Shown here one piece after another: positions 46,165 to 54,607 of a stretch of DNA of 64,000 nucleotides. Position 1 is the first letter of the stretch. Every line of letters begins with the position of its first letter. Position numbers and translations under genes: made by a program. The notes under the pieces are model-generated. The model was not told the origin of the DNA and did not search any database. It saw only the letters and a list, made by a program, of their open reading frames with translations. Source of the stretch: Chryseobacterium sp. SC28 (GTDB lineage: Bacteria; Bacteroidota; Bacteroidia; Flavobacteriales; Weeksellaceae); assembly GCF_003932955.1 (NCBI RefSeq), contig NZ_QOVY01000002.1, positions 124,001 to 188,000 of the forward strand, given 5' to 3'.

Positions 46165-47400
46165 ATGATTTCGTTCACGCCGCTCCGGGTTCTAAACAAC
46201 ATAGAGTTTAGGCATCTTTTATCGGGCAGATTTTTCCTCATCATCGCATTCCGGATGCTGGCAACGCTGCTCGGCTGGTGGGTTTATCAATTGACGAGGG
46301 ATCCATTTTCCATTGGTTTGATTGGTCTTTCTGAGGTGATTCCGGCGGTTTCCTGCGCGCTGTATGCCGGACACGTGATCGACATGAATGAAAAGAAGCG
46401 CTTGCTTCTGATTTGCAATTATGCCTATGTTTTTCTGATCAGTTTGCTTTTGATTCCGGCGTTTCTGGGTCATAGGCTGCAGTGGACGGGTCACGAGATT
46501 ACGTATTTTATCTACGTCGTTATTTTCTTCACGGGGATTTGCCGGGCATTTATCGGGCCGCTGGTTCCGAGTATGATTCCGAGAATTGTGAAGCAGGAGA
46601 ACTTGCCGTACGCCGTGACGCTGAACCAAGCTACTTTTCTGATTGCGTCGGTCTCCGGGCACGCGTTATGTGGTTTTCTGATTGCTTTGATTACTATTAA
46701 GTGGACTTTGGTCGTGATTGTCGGCTGTATGCTTTTGGCGTCTTTATTTTTTGGGACGGTCAACAGGCAGTTTTCGGAGAATAAAAATCAGGATGTGAAT
46801 GTTTTTGAAAGTATGAAGGAAGGGCTTTCCTACATTTATAAAACCAAAGAAATCTTTGCGGCGCAGATGCTCGATATGTTTGCGGTGCTTTTTGGTGGTG
46901 CGGTGGCGATGATTCCGGTTTTTGCGAGTGATATTCTGAAAGTGGGTTCCGAAGGTTTTGGATTGCTGAATGCGGCTTCCGATATCGGTTCGATGTTGAT
47001 TATCATTACGCTTTCATTGGTTCCGTTGAGGAGGAATCAGGGGATGATTTTGCTTTTCGTGGCTGCCGGATTTGGACTGTGCATCATCGGCTTCGGATTG
47101 TCGAAAATGTATTGGCTCTCGTTCGCCTTCTTGGTTTTGAGCGGAATGTTGGACGGCATCAGCGTTGTAATCAGAGGAACTATTGTACAGCTGAAAACGC
47201 CGGAGGAAATCCGTGGACGGGTTTTGAGCGTGAATTCAATTTTTATAATGTCTAGTAATGAGTTGGGGCAATTTGAAAGTGGACTGGCGGCGAAGTTGAT
47301 GGGCGTTGTCCGGTCCGTGGTTTTTGGTGGCGCGATGACGGTTTTGACGGCTTTGGTTATCGGCGCGACTTCTAAGAAATTGAGGAAGATGGAGTATTAA
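46165..47400 (+). CDS. MFS transporter (DHA3-like efflux type)
   Basis: A 411-residue major facilitator with about 12 membrane helices. It resembles the enterobactin-exporter/macrolide-efflux branch: RVLNNIEFRHLLSGRFFLIIAFRMLATLLGWWVYQLTRDPFSIGLIGLSEVIP at the start and ISVVIRGTIVQLKTPEEIRGRVLSVNSIFIMSSNELGQFESG near the end fit that group. Proton-driven export of a small molecule is likely. The iron-uptake genes feoAB lie 3 kb away but this is not enough to name a siderophore exporter. Confidence 0.88.
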   Translation: MISFTPLRVLNNIEFRHLLSGRFFLIIAFRMLATLLGWWVYQLTRDPFSIGLIGLSEVIPAVSCALYAGHVIDMNEKKRLLLICNYAYVFLISLLLIPAFLGHRLQWTGHEITYFIYVVIFFTGICRAFIGPLVPSMIPRIVKQENLPYAVTLNQATFLIASVSGHALCGFLIALITIKWTLVVIVGCMLLASLFFGTVNRQFSENKNQDVNVFESMKEGLSYIYKTKEIFAAQMLDMFAVLFGGAVAMIPVFASDILKVGSEGFGLLNAASDIGSMLIIITLSLVPLRRNQGMILLFVAAGFGLCIIGFGLSKMYWLSFAFLVLSGMLDGISVVIRGTIVQLKTPEEIRGRVLSVNSIFIMSSNELGQFESGLAAKLMGVVRSVVFGGAMTVLTALVIGATSKKLRKMEY

Positions 47401-47409
47401 ACCATTTTC

Positions 47410-47429
47410 AAAAGAAATATTTCTTTTTG
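47410..47429. terminator. Short A/T palindrome between convergent genes
   Basis: AAAAGAAATATTTCTTTT is a perfect palindrome followed by T residues, between the MFS gene and the toxin gene. Weak because it has almost no G-C pairs. Confidence 0.35.
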
Positions 47430-47435
47430 TTTTGT

Positions 47436-47693
47436 TTAGTAATGCCCTCTGAGTGATTCGATATAAATGATCTCGTCAATCACTTCATAGACGATTCTAT
47501 GTTCCTGGTTGAGCCTTCTGCTCCAGGAACCTGTCAGACTGTATTTTAAAGGTTCTGGTTTACCAATGCCTTCAAATGGATTTTCCTGAATACTTTCTAA
47601 TATTTCGGAAATTTTCTTTTGAATAAATTTATTTCCGGACTTTCTCCAAAATTCTAAATCCTTTTGGGCTTGTTTGGTAAATTCTATTTCCAT
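47436..47693 (-). CDS. Txe/YoeB family mRNA interferase toxin
   Basis: An 85-residue RelE-fold toxin: FTKQAQKDLEFWRKSGNKFIQKKISEILESI, then NPFEGIGKPEPLKYSLTGSWSRRLNQEHRIVYEV and the C-terminal YIESLRGHY. The general base Glu (EHRIVYEV region), Arg of HRIVY and the terminal His-Tyr typical of YoeB are all present, so it should be active as a ribosome-dependent mRNA endonuclease. Its start overlaps the last 10 nt of the antitoxin gene, the usual toxin-antitoxin arrangement. Confidence 0.9.
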   Translation of the reverse strand: MEIEFTKQAQKDLEFWRKSGNKFIQKKISEILESIQENPFEGIGKPEPLKYSLTGSWSRRLNQEHRIVYEVIDEIIYIESLRGHY

Positions 47694-47878
47694 AGATCTT
47701 TGAGAGCGATCTTTTTGGTTTCACCATTTGAGATTTCTTTTCTTGATTTTTCAATCTTGGAAACAAAATCTTTGTTGTAAGCATCTTCATTCTCGACGAA
47801 ATCTACTTCCATCGCTTTAAGAATGGTTTTAATTTTCGCCAGTTCTTTTTTGTTTTTTGGATTTATAGTAATTGTCAT
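47684..47878 (-). CDS. Small antitoxin of the Txe/YoeB pair (DUF2683-like)
   Basis: A 64-residue protein, MTITINPKNKKELAKIKTILKAMEVDFVENEDAYNKDFVSK, with a beta strand then helices. It resembles short DUF2683-type proteins found beside YoeB toxins in Flavobacteriia and is not an obvious Phd/YefM antitoxin. The C-terminal half (GETKKIALKDLWK) would wrap the toxin. The 10 nt overlap with the toxin gene supports the pairing. No DNA-binding domain is evident beyond a possible short ribbon at the N-terminus. Confidence 0.8.
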   Translation of the reverse strand: MTITINPKNKKELAKIKTILKAMEVDFVENEDAYNKDFVSKIEKSRKEISNGETKKIALKDLWK

Positions 47879-47910
47879 CTTTAAATTTGCATTAAAATTA
47901 ATAAAAATAT

Positions 47911-49293
47911 TTATATCAAACTCCTGATTTTCGCAATCATATCATCACCCAATTTATCAGCTTCTTTCTGAGAAAAAGCCTCTGTATAAATTCTGATAAT
48001 CGGTTCTGTATTCGATTTTCTGAGGTGAACCCAATTTTCAGGGAAATCGATTTTGACACCGTCAACCGTTGAGATTTCTTCGTTCTTATATTCTTCCTGA
48101 ACTTTGATTAATAAAGCATCTACGTCGATATCCGGCGTTAGTTCGATTTTCTTTTTGCCCATAAAATAGCTTGGATAAGTCGCTCTCAATTCCGAAACCG
48201 TTTTGTTTTCTTTGGCCAAATGTGTCAAGAATAATGCAATGCCAACCAAAGAATCACGACCGTAATGCAGCTCTGGATAGATGATGCCTCCGTTTCCTTC
48301 ACCGCCGATCACGGCATTTTTTTCTTTCATCAAGGTCACAACATTCACTTCTCCAACCGCACTTGCGAAATATTCTGAATCAAGGTTTTTAGCAACGTCT
48401 CTCAAGGCTCGGCTGGACGAAAGATTGGAAATCGCCACGCCTTTTTTATCTTTCAAAAGGTAATCTGCAACCGCCACCAACGTATATTCTTCGCCAAACA
48501 TTTCGCCTTTTTCATCGATGAAAGCCAATCGGTCAACATCCGGATCTACCACGATGCCCAAATCTGCTTTTTCCCGAACCACCAATTCGCAAATGTCGCC
48601 AAGATGCTCTTTCAGAGGTTCCGGATTGTGAGGAAATTGTCCGGTTGGCTCGCAATAAAGCTTCACAACTTCGACACCGAGTTTTTCCAAAAGTGGAGGA
48701 ATCGAAATCCCACCCGTAGAGTTTACTGCATCAAGTACGACTTTGAATTTCTTAGCTTTTATCGCTTCGACATGTACTGTTGGTAAATCTAAAATTTGTT
48801 TGATATGAATATCGAAAGCGTCATTTCGAGTTTCATATTGTCCCAAATCATCCACTTCTGCGTAACAGAAATCTTCATTTTCCGCCAACGCCAAAACTTC
48901 TGCACCGTTGTCTCCACTGATGAATTCGCCTTTGTCATTCAATAATTTCAAGGCATTCCATTGTTTTGGATTATGAGAAGCGGTGAGGATGATTCCGCCG
49001 TCGGCTCTAAGTTCGGGAACCATTATTTCTACCGTCGGCGTTGTGGAAAGCCCCAAATCCACCACATTGATTCCCAAACCTTGCAAAGTTGAAGCCACAA
49101 GAGAAGAAACCATTTGACCGGAAATCCTCGCATCGCGACCGATGACGAGCGTTAAATCTTTTTTATTTTTATTGTTCTGAAGCCAGGTTCCGAATGCCGA
49201 AGCAAATTTCACGATATCCAGCGGGGTCAAGTTATCATTGACGCGGCCGCCAATCGTTCCGCGAATTCCTGAGATTGATTTTATTAAAGCCAT
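47911..49293 (-). CDS. glmM: Phosphoglucosamine mutase
   Basis: A 460-residue alpha-D-phosphohexomutase. The phosphoserine loop is TASHNPKQWNALKLL (Ser of TASHN), the metal loop DPDVDRLAFID, the sugar-binding loop GEGNGGIIYPELHYGRD, and the phosphate-binding loop RKSNTEPIIRIYTEA. It converts glucosamine-6-phosphate to glucosamine-1-phosphate for peptidoglycan and LPS. The start MALIKSISGIRGTIGGRVN is standard for the Bacteroidota form. A TATTTTTG box lies 21 nt upstream. Confidence 0.9.
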   Translation of the reverse strand: MALIKSISGIRGTIGGRVNDNLTPLDIVKFASAFGTWLQNNKNKKDLTLVIGRDARISGQMVSSLVASTLQGLGINVVDLGLSTTPTVEIMVPELRADGGIILTASHNPKQWNALKLLNDKGEFISGDNGAEVLALAENEDFCYAEVDDLGQYETRNDAFDIHIKQILDLPTVHVEAIKAKKFKVVLDAVNSTGGISIPPLLEKLGVEVVKLYCEPTGQFPHNPEPLKEHLGDICELVVREKADLGIVVDPDVDRLAFIDEKGEMFGEEYTLVAVADYLLKDKKGVAISNLSSSRALRDVAKNLDSEYFASAVGEVNVVTLMKEKNAVIGGEGNGGIIYPELHYGRDSLVGIALFLTHLAKENKTVSELRATYPSYFMGKKKIELTPDIDVDALLIKVQEEYKNEEISTVDGVKIDFPENWVHLRKSNTEPIIRIYTEAFSQKEADKLGDDMIAKIRSLI

Positions 49294-49314
49294 TTATCAG
49301 ATTTTAAGATGGGG

Positions 49315-49322
49315 CAAAAATA
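49315..49322 (-). promoter_or_regulatory. TAnnTTTG -7 box of glmM
   Basis: TATTTTTG on the minus strand, 21 nt before the glmM start. No clear -33 partner. Confidence 0.4.
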
Positions 49323-49374
49323 CAACAATCTCACTTTTTGGTAAAAATAAAAACGCCCGAGAATACTTTTTCAT

Positions 49375-49518
49375 TTACGAGCATCCACAATCCGGACCGC
49401 AGTTTTTCCCGCCACTCTTCTTAGAAAAAGTCTTGACGATTTTTCGGACACTGAAATAGACCGCCGCTAAAACCATTAGCCCGATGATGATGTATTGTAT
49501 GATTAATGAATTGTCCAT
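49375..49518 (-). CDS. FeoB-associated Cys-rich membrane protein
   Basis: A 47-residue protein with one membrane helix (about 6-23, IIQYIIIGLMVLAAVYF), a basic segment (RKIVKTFSKK) and a Cys-rich end (CGPDCGCS). It is read directly from the sequence, being too short for most gene finders. Such proteins lie after feoB in many bacteria and may help ferrous iron handling. Its upstream sequence, including its start codon and membrane helix, is repeated twice more between it and feoB. Confidence 0.85.
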   Translation of the reverse strand: MDNSLIIQYIIIGLMVLAAVYFSVRKIVKTFSKKSGGKNCGPDCGCS

Positions 49519-49810
49519 ATTTCTATCCGTCAAACCTTCAAGGTTTCAAAAACCTTCAAGGTTTTAAATTACTGAAATAGACCGCCGCCAAAACCATTAG
49601 CCCGATGATGATGTATTGTATGATTAATGAATTGTCCATATTTCTATCCGTCAAACCTTCAAGGTTTTGGAAACCTTGAAGGTTTTAAATTACTGAAATA
49701 GACCGCCGCCAAAAAACAATAGCCGATAATGATCTATTGTATGATTAATGAGTTGTCCATATTTCTATCCTCAAACCTTCAAGGTTTCCAAAACCTTGAA
49801 GGTTTTAATT
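49450..49810 (-). repeat. Three tandem copies of a 121 bp unit carrying the 5' end of the FeoB-associated gene
   Basis: Units begin at 49450, 49571 and 49692 (period 121). Each holds, in transcript order, a near-palindromic pair of AAACCTTGAAGGTTT-type 13-15-mers, a spacer, and ATG plus the membrane-helix codons of the Cys-rich protein. Unit 1 is the start of the intact gene, unit 2 encodes a 27-residue peptide (49556-49639), and unit 3 is degenerate with a stop after eight codons (49734-49760). Confidence 0.9.
49556..49639 (-). pseudogene. Duplicated 5' fragment of the FeoB-associated gene
   Basis: Encodes a 27-residue peptide identical to the intact protein through residue 23 (MDNSLIIQYIIIGLMVLAAV then YFS) and then NLKP and TGA. 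It keeps the same start region and the whole membrane helix but lacks the basic and Cys-rich parts. It could still be translated as a single-helix micropeptide; more likely it is debris of a tandem duplication. Confidence 0.7.
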
Positions 49811-49812
49811 AA

Positions 49813-51849
49813 TTATTTCAAAATCTGATAAACAATCAATGCCGAAAAGTATGCCAAAAAAGTCATAGAAACTGTTTGTATCAAGGTCCATTTCAGACTT
49901 TGAGTTTCTCTGTAAACGACCGCGATGGTGGAGATGCACTGCATCGCAAAGGCATAAAATATTAATATCGAAACGCCTGTGGCAAAACTGAAAACCTTCT
50001 CGCCATTGGGATGCCTATCCAACCTCATTTTCTCGATCAATCGGCCTTCCGGCGCCTTTTCGTCCAAGCTGTACAGCGTTGATAATGTTCCCACGAAAAC
50101 TTCCCGAGCTGCAAAACTGCTTAGGATTCCGATTCCCATTTTCCAGTCGTAGCCCAATGGTGCAATCGCAGGTTCTATGGTGCGACCGATCTTTCCGAGA
50201 TAGGATTTTTCCAGTTTCACACCGGACTCGATGGTTTTATTTTCATTTTCTGAAGGTCCAAAATAACTTAAAGTCCACAAAATAATACTGACCGTGAAGA
50301 TGACCTTGCCGGCGCCGGTGATAAAATCCCAAACCTTGCCTAAAACCAATTTGAAATCGTAGCCAAACAGCGGCATTTTGTAAGTCGGGAGATCCATCAC
50401 AAGGAAACTTTTGATTTTGGTCTTAATTATATTTTTCAGAATTAACGAAGAAAGCAATGACATCGCAAAACCTAGAAAATACATCGCCATCAAAGCAATT
50501 GCTCTATATTTTATCCCAAAAAAATTGCCGTTTGGAATGATCAATCCGATGATAATGCTGTAAACCGGAAGTCGCGCAGAGCACGTCATAAAAGGCGTTA
50601 CGAGAATCGTGATCAGCCTTTCCTTGATATTTTCAATATTTCTCGTAGACATTATCGCAGGAATTGCACAAGCCGTTCCCGAAACCAGCGGAACAATACT
50701 TTTCCCATTCAGTCCAAAAGGGCGTAAAAACCTGTCCATCAAGAAAATAACCCTCGCCATATAGCCGGAATCTTCTAATAAATAAAGAAAATAGAGCAAA
50801 ATCCCGATTTGTGGGGCAAAAATGACGATTCCGCCGATGCCTGGAAGAATTCCGTGCGAAATTAAAGAATTAATAGGACCGTCCGGCAGATGCTCAGCAG
50901 AGAATGCGGATAGCCAGCTGAATGCACTTTCGATCCAGCTCATCGGATATTCGGCTAGGAAAAAAACGCTTTGAAAAATCAATAATAGAATTAAAAAGAA
51001 AATCAAATAGCCCCAAACCGGATGAACCAAGATTCTGTCGAGTTTCTCCGTCAGCAGCTGTTTTCTTTGTGGGATTTTTTCCGTTGTTTCGGAGATTATT
51101 TTATCGATATTCTGGTATCGGCGCACGGTTTCTTGGATTTGCAAGCGTTTCGGTACGCTGCATTTTGCATCTTCTTGGGTGATGATTTCATTGATTCTTT
51201 CGATCTTTCCGAGATAAGTGTCGGCGGCCAAAAGTGTCCAGATTTTGTAAAGATTTTCGTCGTTCGTTTTTTGTGCAATTTTATAGACCAAACCCTTGTG
51301 CTCCATTGGGATTTCGAAACTGCTGTGTGAAGATTTCCGGAATTGGTTGAGGAAAACCGCTTCCCGCACGTCTTCGATTCCCCAATGTTCTTTGGCATTC
51401 GTTCTGAGAATCGTGACATTTAACTTTTGGGAAAGTTTTTCTGTATTGATGATAATGCCTCGCTTTTCCGCTTCATCAATTTGGTTGACAAGCATCAAAA
51501 TCGGAATACCAAGATCCTGAATTTGCTGAAACAGAAGCAGACTCCGCTTCATATTGAGCGCATCAGCAATGTAGATGACGCCAACGTAGTTGCCTTCTTC
51601 CTGTATCAGATATCGGGAAAAAATGGCTTCGTCTTCGGACGTCGGGTAGATGCTATAAGAACCGGGCAGATCGATAATCTCGACTTCTTCGTCTTTGTAA
51701 GTATATTTGCCGGAAAGGCTGGCAACGGTGACCCCGGCGTAATTTCCGGTTTTTTGTTTGCTGTTGCAAAGTGTGTTGAAAAGTGTGGACTTGCCGACAT
51801 TCGGATTTCCGACCAGCAAAACCTGTTTTTGTTTTTTCGGATCTTGCAT
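49813..51849 (-). CDS. feoB: Ferrous iron transporter FeoB
   Basis: A 678-residue inner membrane Fe2+ importer. The N-terminal G protein has GNPNVGKSTLFN (15-26), NYAGVTV, DLPGSYS and NQIDEA; a helical spacer precedes the membrane core (from about 275) with Gate motifs GTACAIPAIMSTR and CSARLPVYSIIIGLIIP, and a C-terminal AREVFVGTLSTLY. Normal length. Its start overlaps the feoA stop by 1 nt, so feoA-feoB is one transcription unit, followed by the Cys-rich peptide. Confidence 0.95.
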   Translation of the reverse strand: MQDPKKQKQVLLVGNPNVGKSTLFNTLCNSKQKTGNYAGVTVASLSGKYTYKDEEVEIIDLPGSYSIYPTSEDEAIFSRYLIQEEGNYVGVIYIADALNMKRSLLLFQQIQDLGIPILMLVNQIDEAEKRGIIINTEKLSQKLNVTILRTNAKEHWGIEDVREAVFLNQFRKSSHSSFEIPMEHKGLVYKIAQKTNDENLYKIWTLLAADTYLGKIERINEIITQEDAKCSVPKRLQIQETVRRYQNIDKIISETTEKIPQRKQLLTEKLDRILVHPVWGYLIFFLILLLIFQSVFFLAEYPMSWIESAFSWLSAFSAEHLPDGPINSLISHGILPGIGGIVIFAPQIGILLYFLYLLEDSGYMARVIFLMDRFLRPFGLNGKSIVPLVSGTACAIPAIMSTRNIENIKERLITILVTPFMTCSARLPVYSIIIGLIIPNGNFFGIKYRAIALMAMYFLGFAMSLLSSLILKNIIKTKIKSFLVMDLPTYKMPLFGYDFKLVLGKVWDFITGAGKVIFTVSIILWTLSYFGPSENENKTIESGVKLEKSYLGKIGRTIEPAIAPLGYDWKMGIGILSSFAAREVFVGTLSTLYSLDEKAPEGRLIEKMRLDRHPNGEKVFSFATGVSILIFYAFAMQCISTIAVVYRETQSLKWTLIQTVSMTFLAYFSALIVYQILK

Positions 51850-52103
51850 TATTCCAAGAGTTCTACTTTGATGAATTTTGCTTCCTGTTCCCGCAAAGCC
51901 ACTTTTGTCTTTTCGGCGCCATATTCTATATAAAGCGGACCGCCGAAGGGTGCTTGAAAGAGGACTTGGAATAAGGTTTCCGGAAGCAGTCCCATTTCCA
52001 GAATTTTGGTAGGCATCTGCAGATTTTCGTTGTCATAGCCAATGATTTTTCCGATTTTGTTCTTCGGGAAACAGCAGAGCTTATCAATGTGCTTTTTTTG
52101 CAA
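51849..52103 (-). CDS. feoA: FeoA family SH3-like protein
   Basis: An 84-residue cytoplasmic protein with the FeoA core (IGKIIGYDNENLQMPTKILEMGLLPETLFQVLFQAPFGGPLYIEYG), an SH3-like fold thought to assist FeoB. It is the first gene of feoAB, joined to feoB by a 1 nt stop/start overlap. No convincing Fur box was identified in the short upstream gap. Confidence 0.92.
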   Translation of the reverse strand: MQKKHIDKLCCFPKNKIGKIIGYDNENLQMPTKILEMGLLPETLFQVLFQAPFGGPLYIEYGAEKTKVALREQEAKFIKVELLE

Positions 52104-52165
52104 GACGATTTTTTTTTGGATTACAAAGATAGCTTATTTTAAATAAATCTAAATAAGATATTTGT

Positions 52166-52196
52166 CACAAAAAAACCGGAAATTTCTTCCGGTTTC
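52166..52196 (-). terminator. Intrinsic terminator of the GLPGLI gene
   Basis: Read on the minus strand, AAACCGGAAG and its complement CTTCCGGTTT (with a short AAATT loop) are followed by a T-run. It separates the GLPGLI gene from feoA. Confidence 0.85.
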
Positions 52197-52200
52197 GTGT

Positions 52201-53097
52201 TTATTTTTTCTTTTCGGTGGCGGTTGGCAGCTCTATCGGATTATCATTGGCATTGAAGAAGTCTTTTGCAATTTTTTCTTGATTTTTCAAAAATTCGCCA
52301 AAAGTTGTTTCGGAACCCGGCATTTTCCGATTCATAATTTCCGGTGTCATATACGGGCGCGCTTCAGCAAGAGGATCTGCCTTGAATGCGGCATAAGCCT
52401 TATCAAATTTTTCTTTGGCAATCACCTTTTTCTCATTGCTTCCCATCCCGGATTGTGCTTGTATCTCCTCTACATAAGAAATTTCTTTCCAGTCTTTTAC
52501 GGTTTTGTTTCCCGATAGCAGCCACGAGTAGTTTTTGCCCTCATCCTCTATTTTCACGATGAGACCCGGCAATCCGTAGAATTTATAAGGGCCGTCTTGC
52601 AAAGGGATGTCGGCGGAGAACCAAGCGATCCACTTTCTGCCGCCAAATTCTGTAGTGGCTTTCTGCGTGTTGTAAGTTCCTATTTTTTCTTTATCGGGCA
52701 GGATTTTCCAGTCGAACTTGAGGGTTTCTTCGTAAGCAAAAAGATTTCGACCGATCCGATCCACGTATTGCTCCTTCATATCAGGATACAATTTGTAGAT
52801 CTTGAAAGAGAATTTTGGCATCCGTATGGACTTCGATAGGTCTTTCCACACTTTATTTTTTTGCATTTCTTCCACGCCAAGTTTTATGATAGAATCTTGC
52901 GCGATTATCGTAAAATCCTGATAAATGGATTTGTCTTTCACGATGTCGAGTGTCGTCATCACTTTGTCGATTTTAGCAGAATCTTTTTTCGGTTTGAAGC
53001 TTAATTCGTAGAAAAAGCGGTTCGCCGTTTCCTGAGCAAAAATAGCCGTTCCCAATAATAAAATTGAAACAACGAATAATTTTTTGAGAGATTTCAT
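52201..53097 (-). CDS. GLPGLI family secreted protein
   Basis: A 298-residue exported protein: signal peptide MKSLKKLFVVSILLLGTAIFA, then a beta-rich N-terminal region and the family motif region GPYKFYGLPGLIVKIEDEGKNYSWLL, in which GLPGLI is exact. The function of the family is unknown; members are common in Flavobacteriia and are often linked to peptidases or TonB receptors, neither of which lies next to this one. The open frame begins at 53187; ATG 53097 is chosen because it starts the signal peptide. Confidence 0.88.
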   Translation of the reverse strand: MKSLKKLFVVSILLLGTAIFAQETANRFFYELSFKPKKDSAKIDKVMTTLDIVKDKSIYQDFTIIAQDSIIKLGVEEMQKNKVWKDLSKSIRMPKFSFKIYKLYPDMKEQYVDRIGRNLFAYEETLKFDWKILPDKEKIGTYNTQKATTEFGGRKWIAWFSADIPLQDGPYKFYGLPGLIVKIEDEGKNYSWLLSGNKTVKDWKEISYVEEIQAQSGMGSNEKKVIAKEKFDKAYAAFKADPLAEARPYMTPEIMNRKMPGSETTFGEFLKNQEKIAKDFFNANDNPIELPTATEKKK

Positions 53098-53158
53098 ATC
53101 TTTTTTTAATTGATGTTTTCCGAGTAATGAGTAAAGGATATTGCGAAATGTTACAGGA

Positions 53159-53908
53159 TTATTGATACATTTTTTTGATGGATTCATTTAGAGTCTTATA
53201 AATATGGAGTTGTTCTTCATTTTTAATAAGCTCTTCGTGAAGTTTCAAAATCCTTTCGTCGCCTCGCACGGCCGGTCCTGTTTGGGCAGTTTTTGGATCT
53301 AAATATTGGATTTTCTCAACAGTTTCATTAATCAAAGGAAGAAAATAACTGAAATCCAAATCCTGAGAATCCGAAATTTCTTTGGCTCTTGCAAACAGAT
53401 GATTCACAAAGTTGCAGGCGAAAACGGCGGTCAGATGGATGTATTTCCGTTTTTCGTAAGTTGAAATTTCAACATTTTCGGAAATGATGGACGCTAATTC
53501 TAATAATGATTTTTCGTCAATTTGATTCTCCGCTTCTATGAAAAATGGAATTTTGGAATAGTCCAGATTTTTCGTTTTGGAAAAAGTTTGCAGCGGATAA
53601 AAACTTGCTTTTCGGTAGTTTCCCTTCAAGATTTCTTTCGGCAATGATCCGGAAGTGTGTGCCACAAGCGCCTTGTCATTTTTTATTAATTCCGAAACCT
53701 TTTCCACGGCATCGTCGGACACGGCAATAATGTAAAGATCCGCATCCTCCAGATTTTCAATGGAATAAGGAATGTTAAATTCATTCGAAATCTTGGACAG
53801 TTCTTCCGCATTCCTGCCAAAAATCTGCTGTATTTCGATTTTATATTGAGTAAAAGCTTTTGCCAGATGATAAGCCACATTCCCCGAGCCGATAATTACA
53901 ATTTTCAT
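53159..53908 (-). CDS. Rossmann-like / DUF2520 domain protein
   Basis: A 249-residue two-domain protein. The N-terminal NAD(P)-binding Rossmann fold starts MKIVIIGSGNVAYHLAKAF (GxGxxA) and continues DADLYIIAVSDDAVEKV and ALVAHTSGSLP; the C-terminal helical DUF2520 part contains YIHLTAVFACNFVNHLFARAKE and the end TGPAVRGDERILKLHEEL. It resembles pyrroline-5-carboxylate reductase or ketopantoate-type reductases; substrate unknown. It is followed by the GLPGLI gene on the same strand. Confidence 0.85.
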   Translation of the reverse strand: MKIVIIGSGNVAYHLAKAFTQYKIEIQQIFGRNAEELSKISNEFNIPYSIENLEDADLYIIAVSDDAVEKVSELIKNDKALVAHTSGSLPKEILKGNYRKASFYPLQTFSKTKNLDYSKIPFFIEAENQIDEKSLLELASIISENVEISTYEKRKYIHLTAVFACNFVNHLFARAKEISDSQDLDFSYFLPLINETVEKIQYLDPKTAQTGPAVRGDERILKLHEELIKNEEQLHIYKTLNESIKKMYQ

Positions 53909-53995
53909 AATCCAAAGATAAGGATTTGGCGCAGATTTAATTATTAATCGGATGTTAGATTGGGCATTTTTTCAAGAGAAAAGCAAAAAATAATT

Positions 53996-54003
53996 TAACT
54001 TTG
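53996..54003 (+). promoter_or_regulatory. TAnnTTTG -7 box of the sigma factor operon
   Basis: TAACTTTG, 35 nt before ATG 54039. No well-spaced -33 element was found. Confidence 0.4.
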
Positions 54004-54038
54004 ACCATATTTTATAATCAAAACCACGATACATCTGA

Positions 54039-54596
54039 ATGAAGCTCAAAGATGAGGAAATTATAACGCTCTTCGCCAAGCCGCAAACGGTAGAGAAGGG
54101 GTTGCGCGCGATGATGGATGCTTATCAGAGTCGTCTTTACTGGCATATCCGGCGACTGATTGTGGATCACGACGGCGCTCAGGATGTTTTGCAGGATACA
54201 TTTATCAAGGCGTATCAGAATATTCATCAGTTCAAAAATGACAGCAAACTGTACACTTGGCTCTACAGAATCGCTACCAACGAGGCTTTGCAAGCGCTCA
54301 ACAAGATGAACCGGATGAAAAAAACAGATGAAGATGCAGAATATCACATGCAGAACTTGGTAGCCGACAATGCCGGGCAGGATGCGGAAGAGATTCAGGT
54401 TTTTTTGCAAAAGGCTATTCAAACCTTGCCGGAGAAGCAGAAACTGGTGTTCAATCTTAGGTATTACGACGATCTGCCTTATGAGGAGATTTCAAAAATA
54501 CTCGATATGTCTGTTGGCACTTTGAAAACAAATTATCACTACGCCAAGGACAAAGTGGAGCAATATATTAAGGACAATTACTCGCAAGAGTTTTAA
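54039..54596 (+). CDS. ECF-type RNA polymerase sigma factor
   Basis: A 185-residue sigma factor with region 2 (YQSRLYWHIRRLIVDHDGAQDVLQDTFIKAYQNIHQFKNDSKLYTWLYRIATNEAL, including the -10 recognition helix) and region 4 (LPEKQKLVFNLRYYDDLPYEEISKILDMSVGTLKTNYHYAKDKVEQYI). The linker (about 90-120) is acidic. It heads a three-gene unit with a membrane protein 11 nt downstream and a Spy-like protein 15 nt after that, the layout of sigma, anti-sigma and periplasmic sensor genes. Confidence 0.9.
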   Translation: MKLKDEEIITLFAKPQTVEKGLRAMMDAYQSRLYWHIRRLIVDHDGAQDVLQDTFIKAYQNIHQFKNDSKLYTWLYRIATNEALQALNKMNRMKKTDEDAEYHMQNLVADNAGQDAEEIQVFLQKAIQTLPEKQKLVFNLRYYDDLPYEEISKILDMSVGTLKTNYHYAKDKVEQYIKDNYSQEF

Positions 54597-54607
54597 ATAA
54601 AAAGAAA

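Noticed and set aside
49530-49566. Palindromes AAACCTTGAAGGTTT as a CRISPR or riboswitch
   Set aside because: The repeats are not separated by unique spacers of constant length and fold into simple short hairpins; they look like slippage-prone repeats in the triplicated unit.
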